Source: Bacteroidales bacterium (lineage in GTDB: Bacteria > Bacteroidota > Bacteroidia > Bacteroidales > F082). From it: a stretch of DNA of 64,000 nt. Below are positions 34,485 through 43,752 of the stretch, piece after piece; the stretch's first letter is position 1; every line of letters starts with the position of its first letter. The position numbers and the translations under genes were made by a program. Location of the stretch: positions 1 through 64,000 of the forward strand of contig JAKSNA010000006.1 in assembly GCA_024400295.1 (NCBI GenBank), written 5' to 3'. The notes under the pieces are model-generated. The model was not told the origin of the DNA, ran no database searches, and saw nothing but the letters and a program-made list of their open reading frames with translations.

Positions 34485-35900
34485 ATGAAAAAAACATTAT
34501 TTATATTACTGCTGGCACTGCTTTTTTCAAGCCACTTATTCTCACAAAACGGTTCAATAAATGAATTTGTTTGTACTAAAGACAAAGATAAAAACAGTGT
34601 ATTGATACCGTTAAATGTATCATATTCAAATCCTGAAGACGGAGTTATTATTTTTTCGACAACAATCCCAAATGTTAGTTTCAAAATTTCAAATGGGCCC
34701 AAAAGATTAAAAAAAAGCAGTCATAATGCTTCTGCCAATCAATATATATTAAGCGTACAACCATTAACGGAAAGCGACACAAAAGGAGTTAATGCCCAGT
34801 TTAAGCACGGGTATACAATTGAAATTACAGCACCCGGGTACAAAAAATATGAATTGGAAGAAGTTTTTGTCAGAAAAGCCCAAGAAGAAGTATATTACAC
34901 CATTGAACCCAAGAGGCAACTAAAAATGGCAAAAGTTGCTGTCCGTGGAAAGGACAACATTCCGCTGCTTAACGCAAATGTAGAGTATACAATAAACGGC
35001 GAGAAGCAGATTGAATCCGCAAACAAAGATGGTATTGTAACATTAAGATTTAGAGATGACAAGACTTTTACATCTGACAAGACTTATCAAATCAAAATTT
35101 CACATCAAGATTATGAAGATTCTCAAATAAAGAGTATCAAAGCAGGAGATAGTATTGTTGTTAAATTATACAATTACATATACAATTACAAACCCAAAGG
35201 AAAACCCAATGTTGCATTAGTTGTTGTTAAGGGACATGATGGGATACCACTGGAGGGTGCGCGTGCAGAGCTTTATTATACAAGTGGAAAGCCAGTATAT
35301 GCCGATGGAAAGCCTTATTATGTACTCTCAGAAAGCAATGGCGATGCCCCTCTGAAACTCGATTATGACAAAAATTATCAAATAAGCAAAAAATACGATA
35401 TTAAAGTTAGCCATACTAACTATAATGACGTAAAGTGGCTAAAACAGGTCACACGCACTGAAGACCCTAAAAATCCTTATAATGTTCGACTGACGAATTA
35501 CAATCCTCCAAAAAGTTTCAATTTTTGGTCATATCTTGTTCCTGGTTTAGGCGAATTTCAGGCTGATCGTAAAGGAGAAGGTGTTTTTGTAATAACAAGC
35601 GAGGCCTTGTTTGTCGGCGGAGCAGGAGTATCGTATCTGTTGTCAAACAATTATAAAAATACAATGAACAAAAGTAATGTCGGAATTGATGAATATAATA
35701 AAGCATTAAAGCAATACAACACTATGCGAGGCGTAAATATCGCATGTTGGTCCGCCGCCGCTGTAATATATACAATACATATTTTCAGAGTTGCTTCATT
35801 GTCGAAAAAAAACAAGGAAAGACATTATGCATTTATGCCAACAGTTATGAGCGACGACCAAACTATTGCATGTGGAGTTAATTTTAGTTTAGCGTTTTAA
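34485..35900 (+). CDS. Secreted PEGA/carboxypeptidase-regulatory-like protein with DUF5683-like end
   Basis: After a signal peptide (residues 1-20, LLFSSHLFSQ) the protein has two or three Ig-like/PEGA-type modules: AKVAVRGKDNIPLLNANVEYTI and VALVVVKGHDGIPLEGARAELYY are clear repeats, each followed by YQIKISHQDYED / YDIKVSHTNYND. The C-terminal 130 residues contain two hydrophobic helices (YLVPGLGEFQADRKGEGVF; GVNIACWSAAAVIYTIHIF) in the pattern of the DUF5683 domain, so the end is membrane-inserted. The protein may sit in an envelope membrane exposing Ig-like modules. Specific role unknown. Confidence 0.7.
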   Translation: MKKTLFILLLALLFSSHLFSQNGSINEFVCTKDKDKNSVLIPLNVSYSNPEDGVIIFSTTIPNVSFKISNGPKRLKKSSHNASANQYILSVQPLTESDTKGVNAQFKHGYTIEITAPGYKKYELEEVFVRKAQEEVYYTIEPKRQLKMAKVAVRGKDNIPLLNANVEYTINGEKQIESANKDGIVTLRFRDDKTFTSDKTYQIKISHQDYEDSQIKSIKAGDSIVVKLYNYIYNYKPKGKPNVALVVVKGHDGIPLEGARAELYYTSGKPVYADGKPYYVLSESNGDAPLKLDYDKNYQISKKYDIKVSHTNYNDVKWLKQVTRTEDPKNPYNVRLTNYNPPKSFNFWSYLVPGLGEFQADRKGEGVFVITSEALFVGGAGVSYLLSNNYKNTMNKSNVGIDEYNKALKQYNTMRGVNIACWSAAAVIYTIHIFRVASLSKKNKERHYAFMPTVMSDDQTIACGVNFSLAF

Positions 35901-35917
35901 TCAACAATAATATAATC

Positions 35918-37738
35918 ATGAATAAACGGCTGATATTGATAACATCTATTTTTTTGACAATCTTGGCATTAATTGGTTGTGTGAAGAAAATTGAAAAAGT
36001 AACAACAATATTAAGTGGAAGGGTTATAGAGGAATCTCAGTCAATGCCACTAAACAATGTAAATGTTGTTGTCACAAATGGCAACCAAGAATACACCAAT
36101 ACTCATACCGGTGTTACCGGTACATTTAAATTAGATGTCACTTTCGACGATTTAAACGATAACTATTATCTCTATTTAGACGATGGAAATCACAACAAGA
36201 GATTAGATTTGAAAGGTGTTGGCAAATCTTCATATGATTATAAGGATATTGCGTTATACAAAGACAGTGGTGGTGGAGGCGTTAATACTCCAACTGTTAC
36301 AACATCTTCTGTTTCTAATGTAACAACATATTCCGTTACATGTGGTGGCAATGTCACTGAAGATGGAGGTGCCATTGTTACAGCACGAGGAGTATGTTGG
36401 AATACCAGCGGAAATCCGACAATATCAAACCAGCACACAACCGACGGCACTGGAACAGGTCAGTTCACGAGTACAATAACAGGATTGAGTGCCAACACGA
36501 CATATTATGTTAAAGCATATGCAACAAACAGTGCTGGAACATCTTATGGCACACAAAAAACCTTCACAACAAGTGGCGGCGGAGGCAGTGCCGTTGAAGA
36601 GTTTTCTGAAGGTTTCGAATCTGGAATGCCTTCAGGTTGGACTATACTTGACGCTAACGACGATAGTTGGACATGGACTTTGACAAGCGATATACCATCA
36701 ACATGGACATATTATGCAACCACGTTACTTGATTGGTATCGTACAGGAAGTAATGCTATCTGTAGTGGCTCTTATATTAATGGTGTTGGTTCCTTAACAC
36801 CAAATGAATATCTTATCACACCATTAGCCTCTATCAAAAACAGTTCGATATTTTCATTCTGGGCAGCGGCATGCGATGCTGAATATCCCGAAGATCATTT
36901 TGGAGTCGCCATTTCAACGACAACACCAACAGCATCAGCATTTACTATGCTTCAAGAATGGACACTAACAGCCAAAGATGGAGGATATGGTGGTATGGCT
37001 TCACGCAATGGTAACGGCGCAAAAACAGGTACGTGGTATCAATACTCTGTTAATCTAAGTGCTTACGCAGGTCAAAATGTTTATATAGCCATTCGTCATT
37101 TTAATTGTAACGACCAATACATTATGTGCGTTGACGATGTGCAACTTTCGAAAAACGGAGGCGGAGGCGGAGGCCAAACATATTCCTATACATTTGAAAG
37201 CGGTCTACAAAATTGGACCTCTCTTGACGCGGATGGTGACGGATATGGTTGGGTACTCGGTTCACAAATTGGAGGCGTTTATTTGGAATCTGGCACAAGT
37301 CTTGCTGGTAACGGGCATGGCTCATCAACTGATTTGGTATGTTCAGGCTCTTATACCAACTATACCAGCAGTGCTCTTTATCCTGACAACTACCTCGTAT
37401 CACCGCAAAAATATACAATAACAGCAGGAGCAAGAATATCCTTCTATGTGTGTGCACAGGACTCAGAATATCCGGCCGAACATTTTGGAGTTGCCATATC
37501 AACCTCCTCTAATCCTAGTTCAAGTAGTTTTACTACAATATGGGAAGAGACTCTTTCTGCAAAAACTGGTAAAAGCGAGATAATAAGGGGAAATAGAGAT
37601 CAGGGAACATGGTACTTGAAAACCATTGATTTGAGTTCATATTCCGGACAAACAATATGGATAGCTATACGCCATTTTGATTGTTCGGACCAATTTATAT
37701 TAGATATTGATGATATTACAATTATAACAGGAAATTAA
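35918..37738 (+). CDS. Lipoprotein with FN3-like and two cleaved-adhesin domains
   Basis: A lipoprotein signal with lipobox (LALIGC, Cys21) is followed by a carboxypeptidase-regulatory-like domain (ILSGRVIEESQSMPLNNVNV), a fibronectin III-like domain at about 125-220 (GLSANTTYYVKAYATNSAG), and two paralogous jelly-roll domains at about 225-410 and 418-606 of the 'cleaved adhesin'/choice-of-anchor J type (EGFESGMPSGWTILDANDD; FESGLQNWTSLDADGDGYG), each ending IAIRHFNCNDQ- or IAIRHFDCSDQ-like. Gly-rich linkers join the domains. The architecture points to a surface adhesin or carbohydrate/protein-binding lipoprotein. It is 17 bases downstream of the previous gene. Confidence 0.8.
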   Translation: MNKRLILITSIFLTILALIGCVKKIEKVTTILSGRVIEESQSMPLNNVNVVVTNGNQEYTNTHTGVTGTFKLDVTFDDLNDNYYLYLDDGNHNKRLDLKGVGKSSYDYKDIALYKDSGGGGVNTPTVTTSSVSNVTTYSVTCGGNVTEDGGAIVTARGVCWNTSGNPTISNQHTTDGTGTGQFTSTITGLSANTTYYVKAYATNSAGTSYGTQKTFTTSGGGGSAVEEFSEGFESGMPSGWTILDANDDSWTWTLTSDIPSTWTYYATTLLDWYRTGSNAICSGSYINGVGSLTPNEYLITPLASIKNSSIFSFWAAACDAEYPEDHFGVAISTTTPTASAFTMLQEWTLTAKDGGYGGMASRNGNGAKTGTWYQYSVNLSAYAGQNVYIAIRHFNCNDQYIMCVDDVQLSKNGGGGGGQTYSYTFESGLQNWTSLDADGDGYGWVLGSQIGGVYLESGTSLAGNGHGSSTDLVCSGSYTNYTSSALYPDNYLVSPQKYTITAGARISFYVCAQDSEYPAEHFGVAISTSSNPSSSSFTTIWEETLSAKTGKSEIIRGNRDQGTWYLKTIDLSSYSGQTIWIAIRHFDCSDQFILDIDDITIITGN

Positions 37739-37750
37739 GAAAATTAAACT

Positions 37751-38059
37751 ATGAAAACACTCATTCGTACTATTATCATTTTAGCCATTTTAGCTGGTAT
37801 TATGTACATTACAATACCAACAGAAGAAAACCATCGCACAATGGTTGAAAAAAAACTGACCGAAAGGATAAAAAAAGAAAATCCAAATTCATTAGAAGCG
37901 TTGGGTAAAAAAATCATGATGAAGCTGACAATGTCGCAGTTTGAAATCGATGATTATGTTGTTCTCAATATTGGTCACATAACCCATAATGGCGAAACAC
38001 AATATATTTCAATAGGCATGTTTAACCACGTATTTCTTATAGATAGGTTAGACTTATGA
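37751..38059 (+). CDS. Small membrane-anchored protein (DUF4359-like)
   Basis: A 102-residue protein with one N-terminal hydrophobic segment (TIIILAILAGIMYITIP, residues 8-24) and a soluble remainder with the pattern NPNSLEALGKKIMMK ... DDYVVLNIGHITHNG. The layout, in particular IPTEENH after the helix, recalls small proteins annotated DUF4359, but I am not certain. It overlaps the next gene by four bases (ATGA), so translation is coupled. Confidence 0.6.
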   Translation: MKTLIRTIIILAILAGIMYITIPTEENHRTMVEKKLTERIKKENPNSLEALGKKIMMKLTMSQFEIDDYVVLNIGHITHNGETQYISIGMFNHVFLIDRLDL

Positions 38060-39021
38060 AAATAAAAGAAATTATCATAAAATTGTTAGTCGTTGCATTG
38101 TGTCCAATGCTGACGTTATCATGTGCCTCACCCGAAAAAGACGGATCTGCATTGGGCAAAAATGTTAACGAATGCAACAAAGAATATCTTGAGGTTTTGC
38201 AAAAATTAGATGTGAATTTCGGCAAAAACGCCTCTTACAACAGTCGCGCGACTGCAAAATCAGCATATTTCACAGCTAAGGCCGAAGCAAATAATAACTA
38301 TAGTATTGCGTTAGATGAAATCTATCAGACAGCATCAGACAAGAAAAAAAGTTACGGCAATCACAAATCTCAATCAGAATTCAACACAGCATTCGTAAAT
38401 GCCATTGATTCCGATCTCAGTAACTCCGTGCGTTCTGCATTTGCCAACACCAAACTTCCGTCAACGGTGTTATTATGCATAAAGTCAATAATTCCTCCCA
38501 AACCAAGCATCAAACAGATTCAACAAGACCTTATCGGACATTCATTATCAGAAGGTGTCGATAACGGTTATTATCCTTCAAGCTGGCGTTGGGTTATAGC
38601 GGAAAAAGAGATTTCAGATTTCCATATAATAAATACTCTATCAGAAACCCAAACAGAATATTTGTTCATAGCCAAGATGCGGCTTACTTCTGAGGTTGGA
38701 AAAGCTTTTGATGCAACTGTAAAAATACGATACATCTTACCTGATGATGATGACTGGACCATCGATTTTATACAATCACAGGGATTGTATATTATAAAGA
38801 CTGGATATTATGGTGATTGCATCAAATCACATGTATATTTTGGCGCATTTTCCTGGTCATTTTGTTTAGAGAACAATTGTGAAAGAGCACTTGAAGTTGG
38901 AGGAAAAGTTCTTGAGAATGGTACATGGAAAAAGTTCTCAGTAGTAGTTGGTTCTCATGATACATCAAGCGTCGGTTGGGTGGTAGAGGACGGTTATATC
39001 GATTATGTGGAAAGACCATAA
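38056..39021 (+). CDS. Lipoprotein of unknown function
   Basis: The signal peptide ends in a lipobox (LTLSC, Cys23). After a helical region to about residue 150 (EYLEVLQKLDVNFGKNAS, SAYFTAKAEANNNYSIAL), a beta-rich C-terminal part follows, with conserved-looking Trp and Cys (GAFSWSFCLENNCERALEVGG). I recognise no family. A lipid anchor in the inner or outer membrane is predicted. The gene overlaps its upstream partner by four bases and precedes a small membrane protein by 12. Confidence 0.7.
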   Translation: MKIKEIIIKLLVVALCPMLTLSCASPEKDGSALGKNVNECNKEYLEVLQKLDVNFGKNASYNSRATAKSAYFTAKAEANNNYSIALDEIYQTASDKKKSYGNHKSQSEFNTAFVNAIDSDLSNSVRSAFANTKLPSTVLLCIKSIIPPKPSIKQIQQDLIGHSLSEGVDNGYYPSSWRWVIAEKEISDFHIINTLSETQTEYLFIAKMRLTSEVGKAFDATVKIRYILPDDDDWTIDFIQSQGLYIIKTGYYGDCIKSHVYFGAFSWSFCLENNCERALEVGGKVLENGTWKKFSVVVGSHDTSSVGWVVEDGYIDYVERP

Positions 39022-39033
39022 AACAAACTGCTT

Positions 39034-39510
39034 ATGCCCAATCAAAACTTCATTATCGCAGGAGTTGTCTTCCTGATACTACTCATCTTCTACATCATCG
39101 CAAAAGTTAAATCCAATAGAGGTGATTTAGTCCTTACAGCCAACGGATGGGATATGACTCTGCTCCTAGCCTGCCCTATTGCAATATTCATTGCCTGGTG
39201 CTGTGGATTTGACCATCCGTTGAATACAGCACAAACAATTTGCCTTGTGATTGCTGGTCTTTGTTTTGTCGGCACAGCAATCATGTCGATAGTTCATAAC
39301 AAAGGTGAATTTATGTATATTCTAATATCAATTTTAGCGAAATTGTTTATTATCTGGCTAACTCTTATAATAATTCTACTCTTGATTGCGGTATTTGTAA
39401 TATCAGTTATAATTTCGTTTATTAACGATCACGATGATGACGACGAATACATTCTTTTGAAATACGACCGCGCATTACATGCTTATGTAGGGTATAAGAT
39501 ACAGCCCTAA
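39034..39510 (+). CDS. Integral membrane protein of unknown function
   Basis: A 158-residue protein with four predicted membrane helices: FIIAGVVFLILLIFYIIA (5-22), MTLLLACPIAIFIAWCCGF (41-59), TICLVIAGLCFVGTAIMSIV (68-87) and a long hydrophobic stretch ILISILAKLFIIWLTLIIIL continuing to about 129. An acidic run DHDDDDE follows, then a short tail. It is the last gene of the island and is followed by a strong bidirectional terminator. Function unknown. Confidence 0.7.
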   Translation: MPNQNFIIAGVVFLILLIFYIIAKVKSNRGDLVLTANGWDMTLLLACPIAIFIAWCCGFDHPLNTAQTICLVIAGLCFVGTAIMSIVHNKGEFMYILISILAKLFIIWLTLIIILLLIAVFVISVIISFINDHDDDDEYILLKYDRALHAYVGYKIQP

Positions 39511-39537
39511 CTATATGACAACCCTTATGTCTATCAT

Positions 39538-39580
39538 AAAAAAATGCGAAGCAATCAAAAAACTGCTTCGCATTTTATTT
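39538..39580. terminator. Bidirectional terminator at the end of the island
   Basis: AAAATGCGAAGCA and TGCTTCGCATTTT form a perfect 13-bp stem with A and T runs on both sides. It ends both the + strand island and the converging aminotransferase gene. Confidence 0.9.
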
Positions 39581-39593
39581 TTCACAAATATTC

Positions 39594-40724
39594 TTAGCAC
39601 ATCTCCAGCACCGCGTCAGTCACATATTTCAGCTGCTCGTCGGTGAACTCCGTATGAATCGGAAGTGCCACGACGTGGTCGCAGAGATACTCGCAGACCG
39701 GGAAGTCGCCCTGTTTGTAGCGCGGGTCGGCGTAGGCCTTCTGCATATGCAGCGGCACCGGATAGTAAATCGCACTCGCGATGCCCTTCGACTGCAGATG
39801 TGCCATGAGGCCGGCGCGGTCAACGTCTTTCAAGACAACGACATACTGATGATACACGTGGTCGGTGAAAGCCGGATGCTTCGGCGTGACGATGTGTTCT
39901 GTCTGCGCGAAAGCCTCGTCGTAACATGCCGCGACATACCGGCGGGCGTGGATGTATTCGTCGAGATGTCTCAACTTGATGTCAAGGACAGCGGCCTGGA
40001 TTGCGTCGAGACGTGAGTTGACGCCGACATAGTCGTGATAGTAACGTTCTTTCATGCCGTGGTTCACGACGCAGCGCAGCATCTCGGCGAGAGCGTCGTC
40101 GTCGGTGAACAGTGCGCCGCCGTCGCCGTAGCAGCCGAGGTTCTTCGACGGGAAGAACGAGGTGCAGCCGACGTTTCCTATCGTACCCGACTTCTTCACG
40201 GTGCCGTCTTTGAAAGTGTAATGTGCGCCGATTGCCTGCGCGTTATCTTCAACGACATACAGATTGTGACGTTTCGCGATGTCCATGATGGCGTCCATAT
40301 TGGCGCATTGTCCGAAGAGATGCACCGGCACGATGGCCTTGGTGCGCGGAGTGATGGCGCGTTCGACGGCTTCAGGGTCAATGCAATAAGTGTCAGGCTC
40401 GACATCAACGACGACAGGCTTCAGACGCAGGAGCGCTATTATCTCGGCTGTCGCGATGAATGTGAACGATGTCGTGATCACTTCGTCGCCGGGTTCAAGG
40501 CCGAGACCCATCATGGCAACTTGCAGAGCATCAGTGCCATTCGCGCACGGGATGACATGTTTTACACCTAAATATTCCTGTAAATCCTCCTGGAATTTCT
40601 TCACGAAAGGGCCGCCGATGAAGCCGCCTGTCGAGAGAATCTGCTGTATCGAGGCATCAACTTCTGACTTAATCTTTTTATACTGACCGACAAGGTCAAC
40701 CATTGGAATCTGTTGCATACTCAT
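39594..40724 (-). CDS. DegT/DnrJ/EryC1/StrS-family PLP aminotransferase
   Basis: A pyridoxal-phosphate enzyme of the sugar aminotransferase family that aminates nucleotide-linked keto-sugars for surface glycans. It starts IPMVDLVGQYKKIKSEVD, has CANGTDALQVAMMGLGL (cofactor phosphate site), VVDVEPDTYCIDP, VVEDNAQAIGA (Asp that contacts the pyridine ring) and SFFPSKNLGCYGDGGA, with the Schiff-base lysine in PSKN. The 376-residue length is normal and it most resembles the WbpE/WlbC group. It stands alone, not in a glycan cluster. A TATCTTTG box is found 18 bases upstream. The high G+C contrasts sharply with the island that ends 84 bases away. Confidence 0.9.
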   Translation of the reverse strand: MSMQQIPMVDLVGQYKKIKSEVDASIQQILSTGGFIGGPFVKKFQEDLQEYLGVKHVIPCANGTDALQVAMMGLGLEPGDEVITTSFTFIATAEIIALLRLKPVVVDVEPDTYCIDPEAVERAITPRTKAIVPVHLFGQCANMDAIMDIAKRHNLYVVEDNAQAIGAHYTFKDGTVKKSGTIGNVGCTSFFPSKNLGCYGDGGALFTDDDALAEMLRCVVNHGMKERYYHDYVGVNSRLDAIQAAVLDIKLRHLDEYIHARRYVAACYDEAFAQTEHIVTPKHPAFTDHVYHQYVVVLKDVDRAGLMAHLQSKGIASAIYYPVPLHMQKAYADPRYKQGDFPVCEYLCDHVVALPIHTEFTDEQLKYVTDAVLEMC

Positions 40725-40741
40725 TAAAATTAATTAGGCCG

Positions 40742-40749
40742 CAAAGATA
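40742..40749 (-). promoter_or_regulatory. -7 box of the aminotransferase gene
   Basis: TATCTTTG on the minus strand, 18 bases before the start codon; divergent from the rpmB promoter. Confidence 0.65.
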
Positions 40750-40772
40750 GAAAAAAATATTTTATCAAAACA

Positions 40773-40803
40773 TTTGTACAAATCAAAAAAAGTTGTAATT
40801 TTG
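40773..40803 (+). promoter_or_regulatory. Promoter of rpmB
   Basis: TTTG (40773-40776) and TAATTTTG (40796-40803) with exact 19-base spacing, 47 bases before the rpmB ATG. Confidence 0.75.
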
Positions 40804-40850
40804 CGCCCTGTTTTAAGTGGAATATATTGAACAATAAATAAGTCAGAGTT

Positions 40851-41093
40851 ATGTCAAGAATTTGTCAGATAACAGGAAAGAAAGTCATCAGTGGAAACAA
40901 CGTTTCACACTCAAACAAGAAGACTAAGAGAACGTTCAAGCCGAACTTGAAGATTAAGAGATTCTATGTTCCGGAAATGGACGAGTGGGTAGTATTGAAA
41001 GTTTCAGCAGCAGGTCTGCGCACCATCGACAAGAAGGGTGTTTACAAGGCAATGTGCGATGCACAAGATGCCGGCAACCTGAACCGCTGGTAA
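40851..41093 (+). CDS. rpmB: 50S ribosomal protein L28
   Basis: Ribosomal protein L28 of the large subunit, 80 residues. It starts [24 protein letters not shown], the usual opening, then [19 protein letters not shown] and [14 protein letters not shown]. It is a single gene here with its own promoter and a terminator 22 bases after the stop. In other Bacteroidetes that I know of, rpmG (L33) and a DUF4295 gene follow; they are not present before the next gene in this window. Confidence 0.97.
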   Translation: MSRICQITGKKVISGNNVSHSNKKTKRTFKPNLKIKRFYVPEMDEWVVLKVSAAGLRTIDKKGVYKAMCDAQDAGNLNRW

Positions 41094-41114
41094 TATAATA
41101 CCTTTAAAAAATTG

Positions 41115-41143
41115 AGGCCGTCTGTGTTAAGGCGGCTTTTTTT
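41115..41143 (+). terminator. rpmB terminator
   Basis: GCCGTC and GGCGGC pair (one G-T) around TGTGTTAA, followed by T7. Confidence 0.85.
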
Positions 41144-41189
41144 ATAGTGTCAGATAAAATTTTTCAGAAGCGACGTCGTTTTAAGGTTT

Positions 41190-43727
41190 ATGAAGTCAAA
41201 ATTGTTAGTCATCATCATGGTCATGCTGCCGTTTTTTGCTTTCGGGCAGAAAAATGACGGGGTCATATTCGGCAAGGTGACGGCAACCGACGGGAAGCCT
41301 CTTGAGTTCGTTAACATCGCGGTCATAGGCACGAAATACGGCACATCAACCGACACGCGCGGCGAGTATTCGCTCGAAGTCCCGACAGATGAAATACTGA
41401 ATATCGTATTTTCGTTCATCGGCTACGAACAGAAAACCATGACAATCACGTTGAACGACGGTGAGCGGCGCAGACAGGATGTCACCATGACGTCGTCGTC
41501 GCTGACACTTGAAGAAGCCGTGGTGCATGACCAGGCCATAAACTCCAGCAACATAACGCGCCTTTCGGCAAGGGAGAGCGTGTTGCTTCCAACCTCAGGC
41601 GCCGGCGGCATCGAGGACTTGGTGAAGACACTTCCCGGCGTCTCCTCGACCAACGAGCTCAGCTCGCAATACAATGTGCGCGGCGGTAACTTCGACGAGA
41701 ACCTCATCTATGTCAACGGGATAGAGATCTACAAGCCTTTCCTCGTAGGTTCGGGACAACAGGAAGGACTCAGCTTCATCAACTCACGCCTCATCTCGAA
41801 CATAGAGTTTTCGGCCGGCGGTTTTTCGGCTGAATACGGCGACAAGATGTCATCGGTGCTCGACATCACATATAAAAAACCTGTCATCCCGGCAGGTTCG
41901 GTGACGCTCAGCATGCTCGGCGCTGACGTACATGCGGAGGGACGCACAGCACACAACAAGTTAAGCTATCTTGTCGGAGCACGATACAAAAACACGAAAT
42001 ACCTCCTTGGCAATATGGAGACAAAAGGTGTCTATCAGCCAAATTTCATTGACGTACAAGGACTTCTAACATATAATGTGACACCTAAACTTGAAATATC
42101 AGCTCTCGGCTATTATTCGAGAAACAGCTACACCATGATTCCTGAGACACGCCAGACCGACTTCGGGAACCTCCAGGCATCATACCGCCTCAAGGTTTAT
42201 TTCGACGGAAGGGAAGACAGCAGATACAACACAGGCCTCGGTGCAGTGACACTCAACTTCAGCCCGAACGAAGACCTCAACCTCAAGCTCATCGGTTCGA
42301 TGTATTCATCAGCGGAGTCGGAGACCTTCGACGTGCAGGGACAGTATTGGATAGGACAGTTAGAAACCTCCAGCAACAACGAACAGGAAAGCGACCAAGA
42401 CGGCAATGTCATCACCAACCAAGGCGTAGGCACGTATATCGAACACGCACGCAACTATTTCTACACACAAGTAGTGAATCTCGACCACAAAGGCGCATAC
42501 AAATACAACGACAACACCCTGAAATGGGGCGTCCGCTACCAGCATCAAGCCATTGACGACAAAGTCAGGGAATGGGACATGGTGGATTCGACAGGTTACA
42601 CACTGCCCCACCCCACCGATTCCATCCTCAACCCGTCGAACCCGATGCAGACACCACTTGAGCTGAAGAACGTGGCAAAATGTCATAACATTTTATACGT
42701 CAATAATATAGATGCATACGTTCAAAATTCATGGCAACTTGAGAGCAAGAACGAAGACGTGTATGTGCTGACCGCTGGACTGCGTGCCAACTATTGGGGG
42801 TACAACGGGAAGGCCAACGTCAGTCCGCGTGCCGGAGTGGCACTGAAACCGCATTGGAACAGCAACATGATTTTCCGGCTGTCGGGCGGCGTGTATGTCC
42901 AGCAGCCGTTCTACCGCGAGATACGCATGTTCGACGGCTCGCTCGTTGACAAAGACATCGCCTCGGTGCAGAAGTCATATCAGATCGTCTTGGGCCATGA
43001 ATACAACTTCAAGGCGTGGAACCGTCCGTTTGTCCTGACGACTGAGTTGTATTACAAATATCTTAAAGACATTGTTCCGTATGAAGTTGACAACATCAGG
43101 ATAAGGTATTACGCCGACCAGAAAGCGACTGGCTACGCCACCGGCATCGACATGAAGGTCAACGGAGAGTTCGTCAAAGGCATTGAGAGCTGGGCGTCGT
43201 TATCGTTGATGAAGACGGCTGAAAACATCAAGTATTATGTCGCTCCTGACGGCAGCATCCTTTCGCAGACCGACATCCACAACGGAGCTGATTTCGACCA
43301 CGACACCATCATCAGCGGCATTCCGCGTCCGTCGGACCAGCGTTTCAACATAGCTGTTTTCTTTCAGGACTACATCCCATTCATCCCTTCGTTCAAGGTT
43401 AACCTGAAGCTCATCTTCGGCGGCGGGCTTCCTTTCGGGGCGTCGGAGACCGAGCGCTACCAGCAGAAGATGCGGATGCCAACCTACCGCCGCGTTGACA
43501 TCGGCTTCAGCAAACAGCTCATCGGTGCGGACACCAAGTTCAAGAACCCGAAGAACCCGTTGAGAAACATACAGAACTGCTGGCTCAGCCTTGAGGTGTT
43601 CAACCTGCTCGGCGTGAACAACGTCAGCTCGTACATGTGGGTCACCGACGTTTACAACACCCAGTATGCCGTGCCAAACTATCTGACCGGCAGACAGTTG
43701 AACCTTAAATTGATTCTTGAGTTTTGA
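41190..43727 (+). CDS. TonB-dependent receptor with carboxypeptidase-like domain
   Basis: Outer-membrane TonB-dependent transporter. A signal peptide (MLPFFAFGQ, residues 1-19) precedes a carboxypeptidase-regulatory-like domain at about 25-105 (VIFGKVTATDGKPLEFVNI), then a plug domain at about 110-225 (EDLVKTLPGVSSTNELSSQYNVRGGNFDENLIYVNG), and a 22-strand barrel to residue 845, ending in a terminal Phe (LKLILEF) as needed for outer-membrane insertion. No SusD gene is adjacent, so it is not a typical polysaccharide utilisation pair; the substrate (metal complex, cofactor or other) cannot be told. An MFS transporter gene follows after a 25-base gap. Confidence 0.9.
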   Translation: MKSKLLVIIMVMLPFFAFGQKNDGVIFGKVTATDGKPLEFVNIAVIGTKYGTSTDTRGEYSLEVPTDEILNIVFSFIGYEQKTMTITLNDGERRRQDVTMTSSSLTLEEAVVHDQAINSSNITRLSARESVLLPTSGAGGIEDLVKTLPGVSSTNELSSQYNVRGGNFDENLIYVNGIEIYKPFLVGSGQQEGLSFINSRLISNIEFSAGGFSAEYGDKMSSVLDITYKKPVIPAGSVTLSMLGADVHAEGRTAHNKLSYLVGARYKNTKYLLGNMETKGVYQPNFIDVQGLLTYNVTPKLEISALGYYSRNSYTMIPETRQTDFGNLQASYRLKVYFDGREDSRYNTGLGAVTLNFSPNEDLNLKLIGSMYSSAESETFDVQGQYWIGQLETSSNNEQESDQDGNVITNQGVGTYIEHARNYFYTQVVNLDHKGAYKYNDNTLKWGVRYQHQAIDDKVREWDMVDSTGYTLPHPTDSILNPSNPMQTPLELKNVAKCHNILYVNNIDAYVQNSWQLESKNEDVYVLTAGLRANYWGYNGKANVSPRAGVALKPHWNSNMIFRLSGGVYVQQPFYREIRMFDGSLVDKDIASVQKSYQIVLGHEYNFKAWNRPFVLTTELYYKYLKDIVPYEVDNIRIRYYADQKATGYATGIDMKVNGEFVKGIESWASLSLMKTAENIKYYVAPDGSILSQTDIHNGADFDHDTIISGIPRPSDQRFNIAVFFQDYIPFIPSFKVNLKLIFGGGLPFGASETERYQQKMRMPTYRRVDIGFSKQLIGADTKFKNPKNPLRNIQNCWLSLEVFNLLGVNNVSSYMWVTDVYNTQYAVPNYLTGRQLNLKLILEF

Positions 43728-43752
43728 TTGAAAATTTCGCAGTTTGAAAATC

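Noticed and set aside
27811..39510. Island as prophage or conjugative element
   Set aside because: No integrase, relaxase, terminase, capsid or tra/virB-type gene is seen and no tRNA or att repeat at the ends.
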